Assembly: GCA_034670405.1 (NCBI GenBank)
Contig: JAXDDX010000003.1
Location: forward strand, 3,015,501-3,079,500
Length of the DNA: 64,000 nt
Reading direction: 5' to 3'
Origin: Hoplostethus atlanticus
Lineage: Eukaryota; Chordata; Actinopteri; Trachichthyiformes; Trachichthyidae
The notes below the pieces were generated by a model. It was given only the letters and a program-made list of their open reading frames with translations, ran no database searches and was not told where the DNA came from. Within the stretch, counting starts at the first letter, position 1, and each line of letters begins with the position of its first letter. Positions 36,250-49,418 of the stretch are shown one piece after another. The position numbers and the translations under genes were made by a program.

Positions 36250-38074
36250 CGAGTGAAACTGCTGCGGCACGGCAGGGGGGAGAAAGGAGAGCGAGAGAGA
36301 ACATGTCCCTGCAGTCACGAACGAATGCGTCTTTAAATTAGATTATCATTATCACACTCGTTAAACAGTCATTATGAGCATCGCAAACACAGATGCCACC
36401 TTATTTGTCTCACTCAACTCTTCCTACTTCTCTTCTATCCTCTCCTGACCCCTTTATTTCTACGATCAACCCAATCGGATGACCTCCTAGAAGAGAAGTC
36501 CTTGAAGCTCTGAAACAATTCACACCAGACTTCATACCAATAACTGAGACCAAAGAACATTAAATTCAACTTGTGATCAATCACTGACACGAAAATGTTC
36601 TGACATTGCAACCAGAGCTGCAGTGGGTTCCTCCCATACTGAGACCCTGAATCTATCCTGAGTAAGTACTACAGAAATGTCCAAACAATACCTCTTGAGG
36701 GTAGAACACTGTAGCAGCAGTAGCAGCTGAGGTAATATGTTGGGGTTGCAGTTAACAGGTTTTCTTTCCTATACCTTCAACCTCTTTGTGTCCCCCAAAA
36801 CTACCCTATCAGTTATATATATAACTGAAATGGAAAAGACATTGGACCTAGGAAGAAAGAGGACAATTAGGAAATCTGTCAGTCTAAAACATAATGCTCT
36901 CCTTTTCTTCGCCCCACCTCCACTTAATGTTCCCTAACAGAAGCAGACACGCTAAGTGATGGTGACGGCATTCACGCCCAATAGGAATGTGCTTCCTCGC
37001 TCCACTTCTTTGGCTATAATGTAGATGAGGAGTTCGAGTCACTTTAGATTTTTAGGACAGTGTAAAGCGATTCCCCTCTCCTCACTGACGATGGACGATT
37101 AGTTCCCAGCCCCTCGCCTGAGCAATAGGCCCAGGTCACTCTGCTGTTCTACATCAATTAAACTATCCGCTAAATCAGGCGCTACAACGATGCTCACCTC
37201 TCTCTCTTTATTCTTCTTTATCTCCTCTTTGTGTTCTATGTGTCTATTTCTCTATCCCTCTCCCTTCCCCGTCTTTTCCTCTGTTTCTCTCTCTCTCTTC
37301 CTCTGCTAAAACAAAAGGCCAAGGCGTAGTGGTGTGGTGCTAGTGCCATCTTTTGTCTAAACAGAGGTTGTAATAATGCCAGAATGAGACGGGAGCCTCC
37401 TCCTAATCTCAAGAGCAGACATAAGAGGGTCATCATTCAAGAGGCTGTCGGCCACAGTGCTTTTCCTCAGTAGTTTCTGTTGTGGTGTGTTTCTGAGGGT
37501 AACTAGTTTCACTCAATAGTTTCAGTGAATTGTCTACCCTGGATTTTGTTTTGTTCTAAGGAAAACCAAGAGGATTTAATGACTCGTGCATCCATCCTGT
37601 CATTCTCTCCATTGCGCTCATTATTTCTCTGTCTCTCTCTCTCTCACACTCTTTCTACTGTTGCTTTATCTCCATTCGGCCTTGTGTTTGCTCTGACATA
37701 AAACATGTGTTGCCTTTTGTTTTGTTTTGACATTGACTTACTCCTCACATGATTCAGTGGTGTGTTCAGCTGCACATCAAGGCAGACCGGATAAACTATA
37801 ACACAGTTTTCAAAACTCATTGTAAATTCAAACCTTGAAGCTTATAACAACAATTTTTTTCTTTCTTCCTTAAAACTTGTAAATTGTAACACTTGTAGTC
37901 ATCCATACACGCAAACACACAGATGTACACACAAACATGCACGCATAAACACAGGAGCAGTGGTTGTGGTGGTGGTGGTGATAGCAGTACTAGTAGCAGT
38001 AGTAGTGCATTAAAGATGTATATCCATTCATATTATGCCCTCTAGTGCAATTAATTGATGTTGTGCTGCTACTT
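36250..38074. other. Intergenic, no gene seen
   Basis: A pyrimidine-rich tract lies at about 37195-37305 and (GGT)n-like sequence at about 37965-38008. 36315-36430 and 36950-37190 lack simple repeats and are candidate regulatory sequence only by impression. Confidence 0.45.
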
Positions 38075-38490
38075 TTCCGTCCGGCTCTTCTCTGTTCTGG
38101 CCCCACAGTGGTGGAATCAACTCCCCATTGACGTCCGGACAGCAGAGTCGCTGCCCATCTTCCGCTGCATGCTGTAAACCCACCTCTTCAAGAAATACTA
38201 CCCTAAGTAGACCCTAAGTATAACACCTGTGAGCTGGGGATTGAAAAAATGGCTGGTATCGCAGCTACAGTGCCCACCAACACTGCCAAAGTGCCCTTGA
38301 GCAAGGCACTTAACCCCTTAACTGCTCCAGGTGCGCCGTTCAATGGCTGACGCCTGCGCTCTGTCCTCTGTATTGCATGTGCATGTGTGTGGGGTGATGT
38401 GTGTGTGTGTGTGTGTCTAGTCAGGGGTGTGCGAGAAAAAGAACTTCCCCTCTGGGGTCTAATAAAGGATGCTGATGCTTTCTTTCTTCT
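38075..38490 (+). pseudogene. L2-like LINE, 3' end of ORF2 plus 3' UTR
   Basis: A frame at 38082-38215 reads RLFSVLAPQWWNQLPIDVRT, then AESLPIFRCML, a stop, and THLFKKYYPK. The motif LAPxxWNxLPxxVRTAxSLxxFxxxLKTHLF is the conserved C-terminus of L2/CR1-type ORF2 proteins. One TAA replaces the usual Lys codon. The 3' UTR includes GTGCCCTTGAGCAAGGCACT and a short GT run, and ends near GGTCTAATAAAGGATGC, giving an AATAAA signal. It is a 5'-truncated, dead copy. Confidence 0.75.
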
Positions 38491-38879
38491 TATTAAGTAT
38501 AATTTGATTGGATGAATGAAATAATTAAATGTTCACAACGAGGAGAGAAAAAAATGTCTTGCATTATTTTCAAGTGTTCAAATGTTAGGGAGACCACATT
38601 CTCCACATGCTTATGCAAATCAAATTATTTTTGATTGAAAGCCTCCTCTGGATTCAACCGGTTACTCTGTGTGACTTTAAAGCAGTTTCAGAACTGTGGA
38701 AGATTAATCTATTGGAAATTGTTGATCCTTTGATTAGTTGATTGATCTCAGACTGCCGACTGTTTCTCCTTTCCCTCTCCCCGTCTCCATCCTCTCTGTC
38801 TTTCCCTTTTCTCTCATTTTTTCCAAGATTTGCATATACTTATAAAATGATTTTGTCTGTTGTAATGTGTGGAACTAAA
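38491..38879. other. Intergenic, no gene seen
   Basis: Only a pyrimidine-rich stretch at 38765-38825. No coding or element signal. Confidence 0.5.
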
Positions 38880-39110
38880 TATCAAGTCAAGTCAAGTAGA
38901 GTTTATTGTCATTTCAGCCATACATGTAGCACATACAGCCAAACGTAATGTCGTTCCTCACTGGACCAAGGTGCCAAAAAACAGAACATACACTTACACT
39001 AAATACTAAATACACAAAATACAATCAACATAATAAATAGAGAATAAAATATATAGTAGAAAACAATGTGCTGAGTAGTGGTATCAGTATAAAGTGTGTT
39101 ACTATCATAC
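38880..39110 (-). repeat. LINE 3' end (L2/Rex-like), minus orientation
   Basis: It starts with TCAAGTCAAGTCAAG units (the 3' tail read backward), then AGTTTATTGTCATTTCAGCC and GTCGTTCCTCACTGGACCAA. These are typical of the reversed 3' UTR of a fish LINE whose tail is a (CTTGA)n repeat. A similar layout occurs at 63460-64000. No coding part remains. Confidence 0.6.
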
Positions 39111-41829
39111 CCAGGTCTCCCTTAAGCTCGTCTTCATGGAACTAACCTGGATGAAGTTGAAGGTCCTATTGTTAAACTTTTTCATTTTCATGTGTCCTTC
39201 ACAGTGAATCCTGTGCTGATATTACTGTGTAGGGAAGATTCATGAATCAGATGATACAAGCTTCTTACAATCTCCTCAACGCTAGAATTCAAGGATAGTT
39301 TCAAGGATGGTCTGATAAATGAGGGTTGGGTTGTTCAGGGTCCAGCATTTTGCTCTCTCTCACACTCACCCACACACACACACACACATGCACGCACACA
39401 CACACCTTCATCTGCACATGTACACACACACACACTGCTTGTAGTGTATTATTCATTTTTATAATTCATCCTTTTTATAATTCATCCATTCATTTTTGCC
39501 CAAAAGTGTATATATATATAATTGAAGATGCAGCAATGATTTAAAACACTGTTGGATTGACACTGAAAAATGTCCAAAAAAAAAGTCCATCCCTGCTCAC
39601 CACATGTATTGCATTTAAAGTTGTAATTCATACATTGAAATTATGCCCACTATTCTACGCTGTGACTTAAAACAAAACTGGCTTTGTTTAGTTGAGTGAT
39701 CCACACTTAGAGACTATATTCAGGCTACACCAGTTTTCTGTCATACAACCACATACCACTTAGTGCTTTAACTATGTTTGTATAAATGATCCATTCATAC
39801 CGATGGATAATTGAGGATGTGTGGGAAGAATTCATATTTCTTATTTGGCTGGCCACACTGGTCCATGCATATCAAGTCAGCATATGACCCAACCTGACCT
39901 CGAAGTGAACATGAGGCCACTCTCCTGCATATAATATTTAATCACCAATTTGAAATGTATTGCACTGATTGATCTCCCAATTTATTGTGAAAGCATGCAC
40001 GGTTATTGTGACACAGCATTGCATGCATTATTTATAACATTTAAAATATGTTGACTCATTTTGAATAGTATCTTTGTCAATTGTATTAGTGTCGTTATTA
40101 TGAAGTATGGCAAAGTTTATCTCTTTGATGTTTTATTCCTCCAAAACAAACAACACTTCTGAGTTCTCTTTGAGTAGGTTTGTTGAACTCAAAAGAAATT
40201 GGTAGGTGTACTCGGTACCGTTGGCTTTGAGAAATAAGATGCAGTTGCCCTTGTGTATTTGCCCCCCAAAAAAAACAGTAGAGAGGCTGAACACATCTTT
40301 TCAAACTTTTCAAACAAATCTACCCACTCAGGTTTATTGATGTCAACGCAAGCCTACAGGAAACCTGCAGATTTCAATGGAGGGCAATGGATTTTGTGCT
40401 TCTATGATAGGTAAGAAAACCTTTCAGAAATCACACGGGACTCATTTCCTAGACTAAATTCAGTGTGTGAAGACATACACACATGCACAGACACATAAAC
40501 ATTAATTGACTTTTAATGTTGCAGGTATTTGATGAACAGCTGCACAGACAAGTTAGAGTAGTTGGCTGAGATGTTAATGGTAATGTAGTTACTTACAAGA
40601 AACTGAGCCCGGTTTGCATACCACTCAGTTCACCTCACTGTGGCCATGTTGCCTTTTCACAGAGGTCAGACCACCATCAATGAGTAGAAGGAGGAATATT
40701 GTCTCTTGCATTTTCTCTCTCTCTCTCTCAATTAAATATCCTCCAGTAAAATGCATATGCTTGGAATGCTGTTGGACCCCACCTGCAGTTGCTAAGGCAA
40801 CCAGACTGAAGGAGTGCAGGGGTTATGGCTGGGTAGCGGCTGCCGGGGATGACACAGCAGGAAGTTGTCAGAACAGGATCAGTGTGAGAGGCACCGGGTG
40901 GGTAGAATCCCTCTGTCTTCCCTCTCCAGCACTGTTCCTTTCTTCTCTTTTTTTTTGCTCATATCAGTAAAGATTTTCCTAACATTTTTAAATGGATTTA
41001 CACCGCACACTATCCCTGCTGAGTGGAAACCAAGCTTTTGGGAGCCTTTTTTGTTTGTGAATATTTTATGGGTAAAGTTATCTTCTTGCCTCATCCCTGT
41101 CATCCCTGTTGTGTTTGTGTGTCATCAGTTGTCTTATGTTTGGTCCTGATAAGCGCTCACAGAAAACTGCTGTCAACATCAGAACATCCTCTTTATCTGA
41201 AAACATAAAGATGCACATGAACACACTCACTCACTCTCTCACACACACACACATACCTGCGCACACACATAATCTCATGGCATGTCATTTTTGGAGCTTG
41301 CCAGCTCTGCATGTGGCATGCATGCACACACACACACACACAAAAACATTAACAAACATTGTATTACAGCAACCCTGTCTCAAGGCCGTGATGGATTCAT
41401 GTAGAGATCATGCTGCCATATTTTTCCCCACGTCTAGGAATGGCTATTTTTAATGCCCTTAAGATAAGGCTTGTGAAGTACAAATCCCTCATCATTGAGA
41501 AGATGCATAAATAGTTAACAACATCAAATAAAATGAATAATACATGTTACCAAACCCACATCAGACCAGGTAACAGTATTTCTAGAAAAATCACTCTTTG
41601 AAGAGTTTCTCTGAAATATCTTTGAATTGTTGGAAAAATATGAAAAAAAAAGAGAGGAATGGTGATCAGAGCATCTATTTTTTTTATAGAAAAAGACCAG
41701 ATTTCAGATTCACTCCTACTCCACAGCCCTTGCCCATGTCATTTTGTCAAACTGCGGGATGGTTGAGGAGGTGGCAGAGATATTTAGTTTTTAGGCCTTT
41801 GTTTTTAGTGTTTTGTACCTTGCCTTTGT
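39111..41829. other. Intergenic, no gene seen
   Basis: CA runs lie at 39370-39440 and 41238-41342 and a (CT)n run at 40713-40730. The segment at 39693-39757 resembles 1357-1421. Frames such as 40614-40970 have no domains. Confidence 0.5.
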
Positions 41830-41915
41830 ATTTTGTACATTCTTGTGATACTGTTATGCTGCTGCAACCGCAAAATTTCGCCCCAGGGATCAATAAAGTA
41901 TCTATCTATCTATCT
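41830..41915 (+). repeat. LINE 3' tail (Rex1-like) with (TATC)n end
   Basis: TGCTGCTGCAACCGCAAAATT leads to CGCCCCAGGGATCAATAAAG and then TATCTATCTATCTATC. The GGGATCAATAAAGTATCTATC ending is common among fish LINE copies. It is 5'-truncated with no coding sequence. Confidence 0.6.
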
Positions 41916-43313
41916 TGATGTTGCTTTGAATCATATAAATTTGATGGATATCGGTGAACTTAGTGAACGTGTGAAGGGAACTAGATTTTAAACCCTGGGT
42001 TCCTGTGGCACCCCAGGTGGTTGACTTGATCAGCTTAATGGGCGATCTGACCCTGAACACGCAAACACACACAGACACACACACACACACATCCTGCACA
42101 CAAACACAAACAACAGCGGAGATTGCCCCTGTGTGTCAAGAGCAAGAGCAATCGATCCGTCAACTCAGTGGCACTTCCCATTTAGATCCAGCCCAACCTA
42201 GAGGTCAATAGAGACAACAAACAGTGGCATGCACAGACTTGCTCCATACACATACTCTCACACACAAATAAACATGTACGTAATGGTGATGTACACAATT
42301 GGCACACTCACAGAAACACAAACAAGCAAACACACACATACAAACACACCCAATCAAACACATACAAACAGGCCTACATACATGCCGTTGTTGTTACAGG
42401 TCTCCTATTGACAGTTTGATTGCTGGGAAGGCTATGTGTGAACAAATCAGCTTAGTGAGAAGTCAGAGTTCAGGCAACTGTGGAGCACAAGGTACCCCGC
42501 GGTTGCAACACACAGAGACAGGATACATGGAAGAGAGCTTTACTGGCCGGCAAGCCATTTTATTTTATATATAGTACAACCATAATAAACCAGGCCACCA
42601 TGTAAATCAACATTCATCTATTAATCTGGTCTTTAGCTTTTCAGCTCAGTCCTTTGGATTAGTGCCTGCGGAAAAGATAAATACACTGGTTAAATCAGTT
42701 CCAGGCTGCAGGAACTGGCTGCAGCTGGTGTCAGATGCAATGAGAAACAGCCTACTAGCCTTATTCTTCTTTGCATCCAGCAAACATCTCAACCACACAC
42801 CCCGGTCTGCCACAAACTGATTAGTTATGTTTTGTGTTTCACTGATTGAAAAAAGGACTGACATGACCTGTGCACAACAACAAAAACACTGGCTGTATGT
42901 TGACTTTCCTTTGCAGAGCTTCTACTACACTTGGTATGCTCTTTGTATGTTTGCTTGCCTGCACATCTGTGTATATTTTCATGCCTTAATGGGTATTTAT
43001 ATTCCTACTAGAGCAGAGTGAATTAGCATGGTTTAGGGGGAGCTGGTGTCAGACCAATAAGCAGAGTTAGTCTTTTTCTTTGCTTCCCAAGCCAAATAAT
43101 GCAAATAGAATTTGTCCTGTGTAATTATTAGATGAGCAGTGAGGAACCTAGGAGATGAAATTGGCCTTTGAGGCAGAGCTTTTTATCAGCAGTACTTAGG
43201 TAAGGATATCGTACTGGGATGAACCAGCTTAAGACCTGGTTTATTTAGCCAGGGATTTAATTCCACCCAGCAGGGCAAAACTGACCTTGAGTAGTTGTGG
43301 ACTGAATCCAGAC
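41916..43313. other. Intergenic, no gene seen
   Basis: CA-rich tracts lie at 42060-42110 and 42250-42370. Nothing else is supported. Confidence 0.5.
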
Positions 43314-43388
43314 TGTGGCAGAGGGGGAGGTGTGGTTGAAGTTTCAGCCGGATGGGGGAGAGAATCAAGCTAGTAGGCTGGGTCTCCA
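43314..43388 (+). repeat. LTR-like fragment
   Basis: It starts TGTGGCAGAGGGGGAGG and contains GGGGGAGAGAATCAAGCTAG. Shorter GAGAATCAGGCTGGTAGACA sequence recurs at 44045, on the other side of the pol remnant, and related sequence lies at 33641. This fits two decayed LTRs around an internal fragment. Confidence 0.45.
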
Positions 43389-43505
43389 AACTACTACTGG
43401 GCATCCGCTCAATTAGGACCATCCACAGTCTGATGGGCTGGCAGAGCGGTTTAATAAAATGCTGAAGAACGTGGTTCTTAAGTTTGTGCACAAAAATTGG
43501 GATAA

Positions 43506-44030
43506 ATGGTTGGACCCTCGGTTACTTGCAATGTGGGAGTGGCCGTATTGGCTGCCCGAACAAGCACAGTCATGCAGGTGGAATTGAAGGCCATGCTGGA
43601 AATGGGGGTCATAGAAGAGTCCACCAGTGACTGGTGTAGCCTTATCACACTGCTTCTCAAGTCCAGTGGGTCTCTTGGATGGAGGGAGGCACTTTACCTA
43701 GGGTACCACTTGGGTAGAGGGCAGGTGCATCCCCAGGTAGATACGACAGCAGCAGTTGCGGCCCAAGACCCAAGACCAAAAAAAGAGGTGAAGCGGTTCT
43801 TGGGGCTGGCCAGTTACTACAGGGGGTTCGTTTCGGCCTTCTCGGAGCTGACCAGCCCCTTGATCGGTCCAGTGGACAGAGTGGTGTCAGCAGGTGAGGG
43901 TGAGAGGGTTAAGTTAGCACTCTGTGGGGAACTAGTTTTGCATGCACCTGACTCCTCTCTCCCTTTCTGCCTCCAGACCGACGCCTCGGACAGAGGTCTT
44001 GGGGCCATTTTGTCCCAGCAGGCATAGGGT
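43506..44030 (+). pseudogene. Ty3/gypsy-type pol remnant with internal deletion
   Basis: The frame has the start of a reverse-transcriptase domain (VELKAMLEMGVIEESTSDWC), then jumps directly to the end of RT/connection (YLGYHLGRGQV, KKEVKRFLGLASYYRGF, FSELTSPL) and the start of RNase H (LQTDASDRGLGAILSQ). The central RT palm, including the expected YxDD motif, is absent. The frame passes across the junction without a stop and ends at a TAG after the RNase H start. Just upstream, sequence related to the preceding pol part continues in another frame (PYWLPEQAQ), so there is also a frameshift. Integrase and gag are missing. The order and motifs match Ty3/gypsy retrotransposons of fish. The copy is dead. 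Confidence 0.8.
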
Positions 44031-44185
44031 GTTGAGCGAGGAGGAGAATCAGGCTGGTAGACAGGTTCTCCCTACGTCCAACAAGGCTAACTGCTCAACT
44101 GTAGTGTGGAGCTGATTTAACCGGTGTGTTTTCCAGTGAGTGGGAACTCGACTGGCAGCATTGATAAATAAAATGTATCAAGTGA
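44031..44185 (+). repeat. Second LTR-like fragment
   Basis: It follows the pol remnant and contains GAGGAGAATCAGGCTGGTAG plus ACAGGTTCTCCC, matching words of the upstream LTR-like piece. It ends near TTGATAAATAAAATG, which supplies a polyadenylation-like signal. It is too decayed to pair the LTRs precisely. Confidence 0.4.
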
Positions 44186-44274
44186 ACTCTCTCTCTCTCA
44201 TGTGACCAGTCTCTATGCATGTGTGTCTATGCATGTACCTGAATGGTGCTTGTTGTTGATGGTCTTGATTTTTT

Positions 44275-44700
<426 letters not shown>

Positions 44701-45968
44701 CGAGAAAGCTGGTGAATGGCTCCATACCAGAGATAAGCCTTGTGGCAATGCTGGGCTCAATGTGAGCTGGTGTTCTTGGGTCAAGGGTGAGTAGTAGTGA
44801 AAGAGATAACAGTACACACACACACACACACATAGATAGCCCCCCCCCCCCCCCCCCCGCTAACCAGAGGAAGCAGGGTTCTAATGTCATCAGAAGACAT
44901 TAGACATTTCTCTTTGTCTCATGCTGATGGTGTCATTGAAAGTGCTCAGTGGGGGTCTTCTTCAGTTAGTAGTTGTCCTCTGTATGACATTATCAAAACG
45001 ACACAATTTTTTTTTCTTGTTATCACGTCATTTTGAAGGGTTCTACTATCCGCCTCTTGTGTGTAGTCTATGAGGTTATTCTTATTTGAACATTAAAGGC
45101 AAAAAGAAAAATAGAAGAAGAATATGGAAAACAAAGGACAAAGGAAATCAGTGAAAAATAATTAATTAAAATATTGTTAAATCATAATTAATAATATTAA
45201 TTGTCCTGAAAATGAATGCTGAGAACACCAAGCTCTTTTTGAGAAAATGCTGCACTGATAATATTCAAACATGTTGTTCTTATTTCCTCAGATCATTTTC
45301 TATACAAACATAATCACTCACTCTACCAGGCCTGTTTATATAGGAGGGCATTGGGGAACATTACAGCCTCCCTTTTATACTGTAATCCCTCAGTTATTAA
45401 TTTATCTCAGATGCACTTGTCATTTCAGATGCAGTCTTAGTTTGTTTGTTTGTTTGTTTTCATTTCAACAGTAGAATATGCTCTTATCAACAAGCAAAAA
45501 GAATAAACTGATATATAGTACGCATATAGGTATAAAACTATACCCATCATGAGAGTCAGTATGTTGCTGTCAGGTGGTAGCCATGCAGTGCAAATGGATA
45601 TGGATCCAGAAGATGTTTATTTTTCACTTTTAACATCATTTCCTGATGGTATACAATCAAAAAAACAACTTCCCAGGACCCTGAAGTCAACTATAGCCAA
45701 TTTATGTTGACACACACAAAAGATGCCCCTGGTAGACCCATTTCCTAAGATGCTTTTGGGAAGCCAGGCCCTGATTTGTGTGTGCAGGAGGGCATCCATA
45801 AAAAGCAAAACCCTTTCACATTATTTTATCTTCTGATGGCGTTCTCCCACTGGGTTAGAATGAAGAGAACAAGAAATATAGAGTTTAATACAGGCAGCAG
45901 AAGAGATATGCAGCTTCAGTTCTACAGTGTGAGTGTGTGTACATCTGCACACTGTTATCTATGAGCAT

Positions 45969-46027
<59 letters not shown>

Positions 46028-46216
46028 TATGTTTACACATAGTTGCATCTCTTGTTCCATGTCAATGTTCATCTGTGTGTTGCTGTCTGGTCACATTCTT
46101 GAAATTGCTTTGAAGATCTGTTTTCTCTTTGTTTATTTTTTTGGTCTCTTTCTTTCTTTTTTATCTGTTACACACATACACACATGCTTTTGTGTGGTTG
46201 AATATGCTTATTCAAG

Positions 46217-46253
<37 letters not shown>

Positions 46254-46870
46254 ACATTGGTGAGTAAACTGGGACTATTGAATTGGAACAGATCCGGAGG
46301 GGGCAAAGTTCCCCATCTCCGAGTGTCTGAAAACAAAAACAACCCACACCCCGAGAAAACAGAGCGATAATGGTTGACATGAAAATAGCGCTCCGACAAC
46401 AAACGGGATCGGTTTCGTCTGTTTCACCCAGTCATCAGGACAAGTTGGTGGAAAACACCCCCAGCTGACTGAGAGCTTTGAGGTTCTAGGCAGTGAAAAC
46501 TAACCAGAGATAAAGTGTGCAACTTAATTGAAAAGAATAAGAACGCATCCTCTTTTGACCTCTGTGTCTTTCTGTCTTTTCTCTACGTTATCTCACCCTC
46601 TCTCTTCACTCTCTCTCCTTGTCAGACACACACACACACACATACACATTTGGGTGGGTGTATGTACAGATGCATGCTCTTATGTTCATTCTCTCCTTCT
46701 ACCATGTCTCTCCATGTTTGCCTCTATTTGTGTGCTTCCTGTCTCTCACTCTGTTTCTGCTGTCTCAAACTCCTTCTTCTTCTCCCTGTTACTGTTTCTC
46801 TCTCTGTCTCACTTTCTCTCTCTCACTCTTTTGCACTCTTCTTTGGCAGAAGCAGAGGGAGAGAGGGAGA
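44701..46870. other. Intergenic with microsatellites, no gene seen
   Basis: It contains (CA)n at about 44814-44831, C19 at 44840-44858, (TTTG)n near 45438-45458, (TG)28 at 45971-46026 and (CA)n at 46219-46247. Frames crossing these tracts are artefacts. Confidence 0.6.
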
Positions 46871-46879
46871 GAGATAATT

Positions 46880-48410
46880 GAATTTAAAACCACCTTTATT
46901 TTCACTGTTCCATGAACAAATACGAACCACAATCAAGCCATGTCAAAATGAAACCTCAGCCAGTCATTTTAAAAAAAGGAAAGAAGACCTGCACTACAAA
47001 AAGCCCCAGGCTTCCCTCCTCATCATCAGTACAGAGGACCCCATTGATCACCCTCACAGACACAAAAAGAGGAACATTTTCCACCAGCTTGTAAAAGTAG
47101 ACTACCAGGCCAGCGTAATGTTTCCTGCCTCAACTGAGCCTATCTGAGCCTTCCTGCTCTTCCAGGTAGCCAGCTTGGCCTGCCCAAAAATTGCGATGGC
47201 CCTGTGAGCAGTACGCTTCCCTATGGGAGGTTTGTACAGGGAGCGCCAGCATCCTCTCAGGAAAGAGCCACCTCGATGGTCTTACTCCCCTCAGAGCAGC
47301 TCGGTGGTGGGCCTTCACAGCCACAGTTTACAGAGCCTTTTTATTTACCTTCTGGAAATCCCAGAACTGTGGTGTGTTCAAGGACAGGATGGAGCTCTCT
47401 GTGTCCAGCAGGTTAATGACCGATACAGCTACAGTCTGTGATGGGAACTCCCACTCCCCCTCCTCTGACCAGCCTAGCTCAAACTGTCCCTGCAGTGACT
47501 TCTGAAAGGAGCCTGGAAACCCTCCAAAATCTGCTGTGCTACTCTGTGAGACTGTGTACCAATATTGGTTGCCAGGTAAGCTGCTGACCTCCAGCCTCTT
47601 ACCCCCACCAGGTTACCAGGCTTGCTGACTCCTGCCCTAATTTAAACAGCCTTCAAACTAGGGGACCGGAACAGCAGAGGGTTATGGGACAAGGGCTCCT
47701 TTAAAACTGATCCTCCTGGGCTATCACTGCCTCTGGTCACAGTGAATGTCCCTCACCAGGCCTGGAGGACAGCCAGGTAGAAAGGAAGAAGCGATGACAG
47801 GTCCACCTCCCCCAGACTCACCCATAACAGCTGCCGATCGTAACCCAGGCCCCCTCAAGAGAGCCCAGGCCAGACCTCTCCCGTTTATCTCAGGATGCAA
47901 CAACAGTCTCCGGGCTGCTTGTAGGCATAGAGCGGTGACCCTGCTCCGGAGGTCCACCAGCCCCTGACCCTCCTCCTGCACAGGGAGGTATAACACTGCA
48001 GCTCTGGTCCAATGTCGGCCTGACCAAAGAAGGCACCAGTTTCTTCTGCAGCTCCTGCAGTAGATCCTTTGGGGGCTCTAGCACACATTATTTGCGCCAC
48101 AGTGGAGAAGCTTAGCGGTCACCTTCTCCAACATCCCCTCCCAGTTCTGTCCCCTAACCCCCCCCCCCCCCCTCAGAGCCTTAGGCAGACTGGGTACTGC
48201 CCCCTCCCGCCACTCTCCCACGTGCATTAATGTCATCACCAACATTAACATTAACATCATCAGCATAAGCTAATACTGTCAGAGCTGGGCTCTGCGGGAA
48301 ACCTGGCAAAGAGAACCTGGTGAGCCTGTTCCTAAGCCTGCATAATAAAGGCTCTATGGCTAAGCAGTAGAGCCAGGATAGGACAACCTTGCCTAAGAGA
48401 GAGAAAGAAA
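46880..48410 (-). pseudogene. Tx1/L1-like LINE ORF2, 3' half
   Basis: On the minus strand, the 5' part reads LYCLAIEPLLCRLRNRLTRF, then LPGFPQSPALTVLAYADDV. It has the reverse-transcriptase YADD box (about 48265-48280) and the conserved LYCLAIEPLL block before it. Downstream comes VLYLPVQEEGQGLVDLRSRV followed by TALCLQAARRLLL, a conserved Tx1-type thumb segment. Near the end is WRSLYKPPIGKRTA, matching the C-terminal W-x-x-LYKPP-x-x-KRT block. Several frameshifts and stops interrupt the reading. The 3' end has GAAAATAAAGG. The 5' end is lost in a (CT)n tract (48390-48421). It is a 5'-truncated, inactive copy, related by eye to the TX1 family of vertebrate LINEs. Confidence 0.8.
48158..48172. 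repeat. C15 homopolymer
   Basis: Fifteen C residues interrupt the minus-strand LINE reading and contribute to its frameshift. Confidence 0.9.
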
Positions 48411-48421
48411 GAGAGAGAGAG

Positions 48422-49374
48422 CAAAACAGAAATGGGGCAGGTGAGTGATCAGGAGGATGCAAAAGCAGGACCGAGAGATGGAGCAAGAGAAATTGCACAG
48501 ATTCTGTCCAGTCCTGCGGCACCTAGTTAGCTGTGCAGCATCAATTGTTGCTGAAGTTTAAGTCAGTACGGTCCTGGAATAATCAGGATAACCACATCAC
48601 TCACCCAATGTATTGTCAAGAAGAATAGACCCACTCTACTATATTGCTACGCTCTGGTAGGTTAGCTATCTTTCAGTGTCATAACGTAGCCTGTTAGAAA
48701 AATGTTTTGTTAGCATTGGCCAAACTCCTGTTGCACAAAACTGTTTTAGCCTCAAACCAGTTGTAACTAAAACCTTTTTCCATGTATAGATTAGTCACTG
48801 CAGTTGCAAAGTTTACGTAAATTAGCGAGACTTTAACACTGGGTGAGCGAGCATCACTCAGTATGAGATGAGAGAGCTGTTTGTTTTTACCTGAACAAAT
48901 TGTCGAGGTAACTGAGGAGGTAAAACTGTCACACAGACCATAAAATGCATCATTTCAATCAGCGACCAGACCGGTGATCTGCAGATCAAACTGTGAATTA
49001 GTTAGTCAGATTGACTCTCATCAGCATCGGCACTGCCAGCCGTCACATTGTCTTGTAGAAGGATTGAGGGAGCTTAACAAAAATTCTAACCAAAAATATA
49101 TATATATACAATTGTTTTCTCAAGTATCTCAAATCAATTTGATAGTGCAGTGGCATATAGGGGTTAATTAAGACCGATCGACTGACTGACCTGAATTTGG
49201 CTCATATGCCCACATCTTGTGCAACGGGAAAAAACAATTCTAAATGTCTCAGTTTGTATATGTCTGGGGGTATTGAATCTGTATTTTCTTCCTCGTTCAG
49301 TGTCAGTCCTGGGGCTGAGCATTCTCAACCATGAATGATATCCCTGCCCTTCTCATATCGCTCTCTCTTTTTCT

Positions 49375-49418
<44 letters not shown>

